Shown here piece after piece: positions 6,668 through 11,293 of a stretch of 11,293 nucleotides of DNA. The notes below the pieces were generated by a model. It saw only the letters and a program-made list of their open reading frames with translations. It was not told where the DNA came from and did no database searches. The stretch lies in contig JAQUTM010000065.1 of NCBI GenBank assembly GCA_028694405.1, positions 1 to 11,293 of the forward strand, written 5' to 3'. The translations under genes and the position numbers were made by a program. The stretch is from Oscillospiraceae bacterium (GTDB lineage: Bacteria; Bacillota; Clostridia; Oscillospirales; Ruminococcaceae). Positions within the stretch are counted from its first letter, which is position 1, and every line of letters begins with the position of its first letter.

Positions 6668-7213
6668 TTGACAGAATATATTGTAATTGAAGGAAAAACA
6701 TTTTCCTATAAAATAACGCGAAAAAAAGTTAAAAATATCAATTTAAGGGTAAGCGCATCGGGCATAATAAATGTAAGTGCGCCGCGCAGTACCCCTCTGC
6801 CGCAAATTATCGCCTTTGTGCAAGGCAAGGCGCACTGGCTGCAAAAAGCCCTGCTCCATGCGCAAAGCGCACCTGCCCCCGTACCTGCCGCCTGCCCTTA
6901 CACCCATGCACAATGTATGCAGGTGTTTGTCCCTCTGGCAGAAAAATATTATCCTCTTTTTGCACAAATATTGCAAAACCAAATGCCTCTTATTACCACC
7001 CGTGCCATGAAAAGCCGTTGGGGCGTATGCTATGTACAAAAGCGTAAAATTACCTTTAACCGCTTTTTGCTGGACAAACCCCTGCCTGCCATTGAATATG
7101 TGGTATTACACGAGTTTTGTCATTTTGTGCACCCCAACCATCAAGCCGGCTTTCACGCGCTTATGGCACAGCTTATGCCGGACTACAAACAGCGCCGTGC
7201 CCTGTTGCGGTAG
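6668..7213 (+). CDS. YgjP-like zinc metallopeptidase (DUF45/COG1451), TTG start
   Basis: The 181-residue product ends with a zinc site, HEFCH (His148, Glu149, His152), followed by His158 in PNHQAGF as the likely third ligand. This H-E-x2-H ... N-H-x3-F pattern is that of the YgjP/DUF45 group, related to SprT-type metallopeptidases. Other group marks are IxxxxRRxxxN-like basic beta strands near the N terminus (ITRKKVKNINLRVS, 16-29) and the TTRAMKSRWGVCY stretch (110-122), matching the family's KSRWGSC motif. Length is somewhat below the usual 220-240 residues. The substrate of this family is not established. The start is a TTG, supported by AAGGAG at 6654-6659 with 8 bases spacing and by homology beginning at once. 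There is no signal peptide, so it is cytoplasmic. It stands alone between nrdD (divergent) and the flippase leader. Confidence 0.88.
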   Translation: MTEYIVIEGKTFSYKITRKKVKNINLRVSASGIINVSAPRSTPLPQIIAFVQGKAHWLQKALLHAQSAPAPVPAACPYTHAQCMQVFVPLAEKYYPLFAQILQNQMPLITTRAMKSRWGVCYVQKRKITFNRFLLDKPLPAIEYVVLHEFCHFVHPNHQAGFHALMAQLMPDYKQRRALLR

Positions 7214-7278
7214 CTTTATCAAACCTACCTATGTAAAATATATTTTTAAAAATTCACTGTTTGTTTATGCTTTTTGCC

Positions 7279-7284
7279 TATAAT
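7279..7284 (+). promoter_or_regulatory. Possible -10 element upstream of the flippase leader
   Basis: TATAAT is a perfect -10 hexamer in an AT-rich stretch after the metallopeptidase gene. No convincing -35 box lies at 16-18 bases; TTCACT at 7253-7258 is 20 bases away. If used, the transcript would begin near 7291 and carry a structured leader of about 160 bases before the flippase start. Confidence 0.35.
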
Positions 7285-7309
7285 ATGGTAAACTATAGTA
7301 AATTTAACT

Positions 7310-7401
7310 TGCGGCGGTTTTTAAAGGCGACTGCGTATAAGTGCCGCTAAAAGAGGCCTTTTTATATACACAAATTGCGCCGCATTTGTATTTCTTTTTT
7401 T
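7310..7401 (+). ncRNA. Candidate structured leader with alternative pairings, upstream of flippase
   Basis: Three elements can pair in competing ways. GGC(G)ACT (7326-7332) pairs with AGTGCC (7340-7345) as a hairpin with a one-base bulge. TGCGGCG (7310-7316) can pair with part of GTGCCGC (7341-7347), or with CGCCGCA (7378-7384), which is a perfect 7-bp match. The last lies inside the terminator-like hairpin at 7370-7389. AAAGGC (7323-7328) can also pair with GCCTTT (7357-7362). Mutually exclusive folds that free or occupy a terminator are the architecture of an attenuator or riboswitch. I do not recognise any known riboswitch motif. The evidence is complementarity only. Confidence 0.35.
7370..7401 (+). 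terminator. Terminator-like hairpin in the flippase leader
   Basis: ACAAAT and GC (7370-7378, with T7376 bulged) pair with GC and ATTTGT (7382-7389) around a 3-base loop. The stem is followed by ATTTC and seven T residues (7395-7401). It could end the metallopeptidase transcript, or act as an attenuator about 50 bases before the flippase start. The stem is AT-rich and bulged, so strength is uncertain. Confidence 0.5.
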
Positions 7402-7453
7402 GCAGCCTTTTTACGGCTTTTGTCTGTATAAAAATTTTCGTGAGGTTATGGCT

Positions 7454-8848
7454 TTGAATAAATATCGAAAACTTCTGTCTAATACGTTTTTATTTGCATT
7501 AAGCAGCTTTAGCAGCAAGGTGTTAAGCATTTTGCTCATGCCTTTTTATACCAGTATTTTACAACCCGCCGAAAGCGGCCTTGCAGGGCTTGTTGTGCAA
7601 ACGGGCAATTTACTGCTGCCGCTGGTAAGCATTGGTATTGCTACCGCAGTAATCCGTTTTGGACTGGATAACGCGTACGACAAACGCACTGTTTTTGTAA
7701 ACGGGTTTGCGGCGCTGGGCATAGGCACTGTATGTTTGCTGTGCCTGTACCCACTGCTTACCTTAATTGCAGATATTGGCACCTATGCATGGCTGATGTG
7801 CCTGTTTGTGGTGGTTAGCACAGCCCGCAACCTTTGCAGCCAATTTGTACGCGCCAAACAGTACACCCGCCTTTACGCTATAGACGGCCTGCTAAATACA
7901 CTTTTAATGCTCACCTTTACTATTTTATTTTTAGGGCCTTTACAGCTTGGCATCATCGGTTACGTTGGAGCCATTGTATGTGCAGACTTTTTAAGCGGCC
8001 TGTTTTTATGGTCTGTTGCAAATTTGGGCAAATATTTTCGCATATCCTATTTTAACCGCGGCGTCTTTGCCGAAATGCTACGCTACAGCCTGCCTTTGGT
8101 ACCCGCCAGTATGCTTTGGTGGATTACCAACGCAAGTGACCGCTACCTAATTAAAATTATGACCAGCTTGGAAACAAACGGTTTGTACGACCTGGCCTAT
8201 AAAATACCCGGGATTGTGGTAATGTTCAGCACTATTTTTACCGAGGCATGGCAGCTAAGCGCCGTGAGCGAAGACCGCGGCAAGGGCCGCGTCACCTTTT
8301 TTTCCAACGTATTTTTAAGCTATCAGGCAGTTGTTTTTTGTGTGGGCAGCGGTTTAATTTATTTTTGCCAGCTGGGCATTAAGCTGCTGGCACCCACCAA
8401 TCCCGCGTATCACGCCGCCTGGCAGTATGTGCCTCTGCTTATCATTGCCACAGTGTACTCGTGCTTTGTGTCCTTTATCGGCAGCGTTTATATGGTAGAA
8501 AAGCGCAGCACCGCCAGCTTGATGACCATGTTGGTAGGCGCGGTAAGCAACGTTGTGCTTAATTTTGTGCTTATTCCCGTATGGGGGGCAAACGGCGCCG
8601 CCTTTGCAACCTTTTTCTGCTACTTTATTATTTTTGTTGTCCGCGCCATTAATTGCCGCCGTTATATCGCCTTTGATATTCATCCCATAAAAATGGGGAT
8701 AAACACTTTGCTGCTTGCGGTACAAAGCGTTATGATGTTAATGCAAATAAACCTGTGGCAGGTTTGGAGCGGGCTGGTGCTTGTTATTGTTTTGGCAATC
8801 AATTTTGGGCCGTTGCTTCAAAGTGCGCGCAAATTGCTTAAAAAATAA
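7454..8848 (+). CDS. Polysaccharide flippase (MOP superfamily, Wzx/PST type)
   Basis: This 464-residue integral membrane protein is hydrophobic throughout, with about 12-14 predicted helices, as expected for oligosaccharide flippases that move lipid-linked sugar units across the membrane. Family marks are the start NKYRKLLSNTFLFALSSFSSK (residues 2-22, conserved in clostridial members), a first-helix pair with PFYTSIL, and the mid-protein segment EMLRYSLPLVP (207-217) followed by a helix containing NASDRYLI (226-233). A late VLIPVWGANGAAFAT (372-386) matches the usual L-I-P-x-x-G-x-x-G-A-A motif. GAGGT at 7442-7446 is 7 bases before a TTG at 7454 and only 1-2 bases before an ATG at 7448, so TTG is the better start. 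The ATG would add two residues. No glycosyltransferase genes are next to it, so its substrate is unknown. A structured leader precedes it. Confidence 0.9.
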   Translation: MNKYRKLLSNTFLFALSSFSSKVLSILLMPFYTSILQPAESGLAGLVVQTGNLLLPLVSIGIATAVIRFGLDNAYDKRTVFVNGFAALGIGTVCLLCLYPLLTLIADIGTYAWLMCLFVVVSTARNLCSQFVRAKQYTRLYAIDGLLNTLLMLTFTILFLGPLQLGIIGYVGAIVCADFLSGLFLWSVANLGKYFRISYFNRGVFAEMLRYSLPLVPASMLWWITNASDRYLIKIMTSLETNGLYDLAYKIPGIVVMFSTIFTEAWQLSAVSEDRGKGRVTFFSNVFLSYQAVVFCVGSGLIYFCQLGIKLLAPTNPAYHAAWQYVPLLIIATVYSCFVSFIGSVYMVEKRSTASLMTMLVGAVSNVVLNFVLIPVWGANGAAFATFFCYFIIFVVRAINCRRYIAFDIHPIKMGINTLLLAVQSVMMLMQINLWQVWSGLVLVIVLAINFGPLLQSARKLLKK

Positions 8849-8997
8849 CCCTATTGTCGCTGTTTTTTCTTTTTATTTTCTAAAACCGCCATACCTATTC
8901 CTACAAAATATGTGAAATATGTCTATTTTTATATATTTATTCTTTACACTTTTTTCTTAAAAAAATGCAATTTGTTATAGATTTAACACAATGGGAG

Positions 8998-9006
8998 TGC
9001 TATAAT
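8998..9006 (+). promoter_or_regulatory. Extended -10 promoter of the GHKL ATPase gene
   Basis: TGCTATAAT is a perfect extended -10 element. The -35 region (near 8978) has no clear hexamer. A start near 9012 gives a leader of about 45 bases with AGGAG at 9044-9048. The rest of the 8849-9057 gap is AT-rich, and I see no terminator for the flippase gene in it. Confidence 0.6.
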
Positions 9007-9057
9007 TTATAAGACAACCAAGAACGATTGCCTTACGGCTGACAGGAGTATTTAATT

Positions 9058-9606
9058 ATGGAAGACATTTCTGTAAACCTTTTAGATATTGCTATTAACT
9101 CTGTGCGTGCAGAGGCAAGCTTTATTTCTATTTCAGTAGCCAATAACCGTGTGGAGGATAAAATTACCATTACTGTTACCGATAACGGCTGTGGTATGCC
9201 TGACGAATTTGTACGCCACCTGTTGGTGTTAGAGCCTGACGCGCGTTTTGGCAGCGGTATTCCTACTTTTCGCCTTGCAGCCGAGGCTACCGGAGGCAGC
9301 TTGGTTATTACCAGTATGCCCGAGGTTGGCACAAGCGTAAACGCTACCTTTTACACCTCTCACAAATCCTGCCCTAAGCTTGGCGACATTGCCGGCGTGT
9401 TTATTACCTTGGTAGACATGAACCCCGACATTACCTTTAGCTACGCCGTTGGCCTAAAGGGCGAAAATATACACGAAAACTTTATTATTGATACCGAGGC
9501 TCTAAAAGAGCTTTTCGGCACCGAAAATTTATCTGAGCCTCATGTATCGCAACGCGTAAAATACTACATAGAGGAAAATACCGAAAAGCTGGTAAAAGGC
9601 GTGTAG
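9058..9606 (+). CDS. GHKL-type ATP-binding protein (histidine-kinase-like ATPase fold)
   Basis: The 182-residue protein begins with a GHKL ATP-binding domain: N box LLDIAINSV (8-16, with Asn14 for Mg), G1 box DNGCGM (42-47), G2 box GSGIP (65-69) and a closing VGTSVNATF segment (90-98). It has no phosphoacceptor His domain, membrane segment or sensor. The rest (about 100-182: SHKSCPKLGD, NPDITFSYAV, IDTEALKELFG) is an extension typical of a family found beside hydrogenase-like Fe-S, DRTGG and PHP genes in Clostridia. Between the G1 and G2 boxes the ATP lid is only VLEPDARF, without the FFTT-type stretch I expect in relatives. It may act as a serine kinase or anti-sigma-like switch, but no partner is proven. 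AGGAG (9044-9048) is 9 bases before the ATG. It is transcribed toward the PHP gene and separated from it by a terminator. Confidence 0.85.
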   Translation: MEDISVNLLDIAINSVRAEASFISISVANNRVEDKITITVTDNGCGMPDEFVRHLLVLEPDARFGSGIPTFRLAAEATGGSLVITSMPEVGTSVNATFYTSHKSCPKLGDIAGVFITLVDMNPDITFSYAVGLKGENIHENFIIDTEALKELFGTENLSEPHVSQRVKYYIEENTEKLVKGV

Positions 9607-9640
9607 GCGTTTTATAACCGTTTTTTAGCAAACAAAAATC

Positions 9641-9675
9641 AAGCGTATGTGTAATTTTTGCACATACGCTTTTTT
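9641..9675. terminator. Bidirectional rho-independent terminator
   Basis: AAGCGTATGTG (9641-9651) pairs perfectly with CACATACGCTT (9661-9671) around a 9-base loop. A run of T residues follows on the plus strand (to 9675). On the minus strand GATTTTTGTTT follows. It ends both the GHKL ATPase gene (+) and the PHP gene (-), whose TAA at 9676-9674 abuts the structure. Confidence 0.9.
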
Positions 9676-10381
9676 ATTTGGTCTGCACCCCTAACAGCTG
9701 ATGCAAAGGGTTTGTACTGCACAGCAGCATAAAGTTTTCTTGCAGCATACTTAAGCTGTGTGCGTCTGAAGAATGAATTACCTCCATACCGGGCTGCAAC
9801 AGCCCCGCTTTACAATACGCTTCGTATTTTTCGGGGTGTGCCAGCTCTATCACGTCAAAGTGCAGGTCCGGCGGCTGAAAGCCCAATACGCTCAGCAGCG
9901 AGTAGCTGTCCTTGTCTGCATGGGCAGGTACGGCAATGCCGCCAAAGCTTTGGCACAGCTTTACTATATCGTAAATATCCAAATCTACCGCGCCCGTTAG
10001 CAGCTTTTCTACACATTGGGTTTCCTTATCGTCGGCGTCCATAACCAGCTGACGCCCCCAAATGGCTTCGTCATATCCATAAATCGGCAGGTGGTCATAC
10101 AAAATCTCACCCATTTTCAGTGCTTGCTCTACCGTTTTAAAATAACATAAAACATGAATTTCTTCTGCGGTGTTTACCTCTATGGCAGGCAAAAGCTGTA
10201 GACCGTAAGCCTCACACGCAGCTTTAGCCGCAGGCAGGTTTAAGGCGCTGTTGTGGTCTGCCAGTGCAATTACGTCTGCCCCGTTTAACTTGCAAAGCCC
10301 TGCTATGGTAGCGGGTGTCATATCGTTTTCGGCACAGGGAGACAGCGCTGAATGAATATGTAAATCATAAAAAAGCGCCAT
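9674..10381 (-). CDS. PHP-domain metal-dependent phosphoesterase
   Basis: PHP proteins use a cluster of two or three metal ions to cleave phosphate esters. The 235-residue product carries the four motifs: DLHIH (6-10; His8, His10), ADHN (41-44; Asp42, His43), Glu68 with His76, and His154 in VPAHAD; motif four is SSDAHS (204-209; Asp206, His208). The full metal-ligand set is present, so it should be active. An insert of about 50 residues (95-140) with several acidic residues lies between the third and fourth motifs. GGGAG-type ribosome binding site bases precede the ATG at 10381. It is 104 bases downstream of the DRTGG gene in the same direction; that gap shows no clear promoter, only a weak hairpin near 10442-10455. 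It ends at a bidirectional terminator. Family members act on nucleotides, histidinol phosphate or DNA; this one's substrate is unknown, but its neighbours suggest a role in a hydrogenase-linked signalling module. Confidence 0.9.
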   Translation of the reverse strand: MALFYDLHIHSALSPCAENDMTPATIAGLCKLNGADVIALADHNSALNLPAAKAACEAYGLQLLPAIEVNTAEEIHVLCYFKTVEQALKMGEILYDHLPIYGYDEAIWGRQLVMDADDKETQCVEKLLTGAVDLDIYDIVKLCQSFGGIAVPAHADKDSYSLLSVLGFQPPDLHFDVIELAHPEKYEAYCKAGLLQPGMEVIHSSDAHSLSMLQENFMLLCSTNPLHQLLGVQTK

Positions 10382-10485
10382 TGCTCTCCCTCCCGTTATT
10401 TTGTAAAAAAGACAAACACAGCCCTAAACCCTACTGCATAGCACCTTTTGGCGCGCAAAGAGCTTGGGTTTTTCTGGTTTTTTAC

Positions 10486-10818
10486 TTAGCCTTTTGACGC
10501 AAAGGCTTTTGCAAACCTCTCTGCCGCCTCATATTCCGGCAGAGAGGTAGCGTAAATATTTATGCCGTGCTCTTGTGCTTTTTCGGCAGCGTCAGGTGCC
10601 AATGCCGCATCATGACAAAGTACAATGGCAGCGGCATCTGCCAAATTGGCTACCGCTACGGCATTGATGTTACCCATTACGGTAAACCACACCTGCCCTT
10701 CGCCAATACGGCTCATGGCCCAGCTTAATAGGTCTCCGCAAAAGCCACCTGTAATTTGCTTTTCCTCCGCTGTATTTTTTGCCAAAAAGCCCAATGGTTC
10801 CAAATCTTTTGTGGTCAT
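10486..10818 (-). CDS. DRTGG-domain protein
   Basis: The 110-residue cytoplasmic protein resembles the stand-alone DRTGG domain, named from a motif seen in phosphotransacetylase N-terminal regions and in some CBS proteins. Its ITGGF (22-26) stands where DRTGG is expected, followed by CGDLLSWAM (27-35). Then comes a repeated alternation of strands (VWFTVMG, AAAIVLC) and helices, ending in a typical TSLPEYEAAERF (91-102). These match the small clostridial members beside hydrogenase-like genes. An in-frame GTG at 10830 is possible, but AGGGGTGG at 10834-10827 fits the ATG at 10818 (8 bases spacing). The upstream gene stops at 10837, 18 bases away, with the ribosome binding site overlapping that gap, so translation is probably coupled. 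The ligand is unknown; the domain is thought to have a regulatory role. Confidence 0.85.
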   Translation of the reverse strand: MTTKDLEPLGFLAKNTAEEKQITGGFCGDLLSWAMSRIGEGQVWFTVMGNINAVAVANLADAAAIVLCHDAALAPDAAEKAQEHGINIYATSLPEYEAAERFAKAFASKG

Positions 10819-10836
10819 CTGCTTGCCCACCCCTTT

Positions 10837-11293
10837 TTATAGCGGCAATGGGTTTTGTGCCTGCGCCGCGTCTTTTTCATTTTTTTCTGCGTCTTTTCCA
10901 AGAGCTTTTAATACAGCTTCCATGCGCTGGCGCATAAGCACTACACAGTCGTCCATATCTGCATTGCCCCGCACAATGTCCTCTGCCAAAGCCTCACAGG
11001 TAGGCGCTCCGCAGCTGCCGCAGTCAAGCCCCGGCAAACTGTCTCGTAGCTCCTCCAAACGCGTGTACATACTAAAGCTCTCGGCTCGTGTTTCGCCCAG
11101 CTCCATAACCGGGGCATACTCTAAATCACTGTCCCACAACATATTGTGCGGAATATGATTTTCCAGGTGATTTTTACTTACCGGCATATAACGGCGCAGC
11201 TTTTTCAGCTTTGCCTTGGCAATATACGGGTTTTCTACCTGTAAAACGCCGCCTACACAGCCGCCTGCACAGGCGTCCAGCTCTACAAAATCC
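10837..11293 (-). CDS. Iron-only-hydrogenase-like Fe-S protein, C-terminal part (5' end beyond window)
   Basis: The frame enters the window open and runs 151 codons to the TAA at 10839-10837. An ATG at 11187 is internal, not the start. The first residues read FVELDACAGGCVGG, corresponding to the third H-cluster motif of FeFe hydrogenases (ExMACxGGCxxGG), where two Cys hold the iron cluster. Here they are visible residues 8 and 12. The Met normally two before the first Cys is Asp. A linker with PVSKNH follows, then a [4Fe-4S] domain, CGSCGAPTCEALAEDIVRG and MDDC. The tail is Lys- and Gln-rich. Proteins of this shape are annotated as hydrogenase large-subunit C-terminal-domain proteins in Clostridia and are thought to be redox or H2 sensors rather than bulk hydrogen producers. 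The DRTGG gene follows by 18 bases. Whether an N-terminal ferredoxin domain or PAS domain is present cannot be seen. Confidence 0.88.
   Translation of the reverse strand, partial: DFVELDACAGGCVGGVLQVENPYIAKAKLKKLRRYMPVSKNHLENHIPHNMLWDSDLEYAPVMELGETRAESFSMYTRLEELRDSLPGLDCGSCGAPTCEALAEDIVRGNADMDDCVVLMRQRMEAVLKALGKDAEKNEKDAAQAQNPLPL

Noticed and set aside
8354..8725. 123-residue minus-strand frame opposite the flippase
   Set aside because: No ribosome binding site or domain pattern; it is a shadow of the flippase coding sequence.
10382..10485. Possible terminator or promoter between the DRTGG and PHP genes
   Set aside because: AAACCC/GGGTTT arms are far apart and a GCGCC/GGTGC hairpin lacks a T tract; no -35/-10 pair at good spacing was found, so nothing is called.
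10625..11158. 177-residue plus-strand frame
   Set aside because: It spans two well-supported minus-strand genes and their junction, and its Ser/Ala/Pro composition has no recognisable domain.

Overview
The window looks like a stretch of chromosome from a strictly anaerobic Gram-positive bacterium of class Clostridia, probably near Oscillospirales/Ruminococcaceae. The clues are a class III (oxygen-sensitive) ribonucleotide reductase pair, the end of an iron-only-hydrogenase-like gene with its PHP and DRTGG companions, strong AGGAGG-type ribosome binding sites, a Gram-positive style substrate-binding lipoprotein, and the general protein flavour. I see no phage, transposase, tRNA, rRNA or CRISPR. 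The family assignments are from protein motifs read by eye; none was checked by a database search.

Layout. (1) 1-489, minus: start of a substrate-binding lipoprotein, cut by the window edge. It is divergent from (2) 669-1832, plus: a free-standing alanyl-tRNA editing protein (AlaX type with a DHHA1-like tail), followed by a 73-residue membrane protein (1931-2152). A strong bidirectional terminator (2178-2210) separates this from (3) a minus-strand run that reads, in transcription order, nrdD (6354-4030), nrdG (3909-3343), a Nudix hydrolase (3280-2714) and a two-helix membrane protein (2682-2227). The nrdD promoter carries two NrdR-box-like sites 32 bp apart. (4) Divergent from nrdD, plus: a YgjP-like zinc metallopeptidase with a TTG start (6668-7213), then a polysaccharide flippase (7454-8848) behind a leader that can fold into alternative hairpins and ends in a terminator-like structure. 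(5) 9058-9606, plus: a small GHKL ATPase. It converges, across a second bidirectional terminator (9641-9675), on (6) a minus-strand operon: hydrogenase-like Fe-S protein (enters at 11293, ends 10837), DRTGG-domain protein (10818-10486) and PHP phosphoesterase (10381-9674).

How the genes fit together. NrdD and NrdG form one enzyme system: NrdG makes the glycyl radical on NrdD, which makes deoxynucleotides without oxygen; NrdR, not encoded here, probably represses the operon. The Nudix enzyme behind them may act on nucleotides but need not. Region 5 plus region 6 contains four members of a gene neighbourhood that recurs in Clostridia (GHKL ATPase, hydrogenase-like Fe-S protein, DRTGG, PHP) and whose function is poorly defined. 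It looks like a redox- or hydrogen-linked signalling module, and is the least explained biology in the window.
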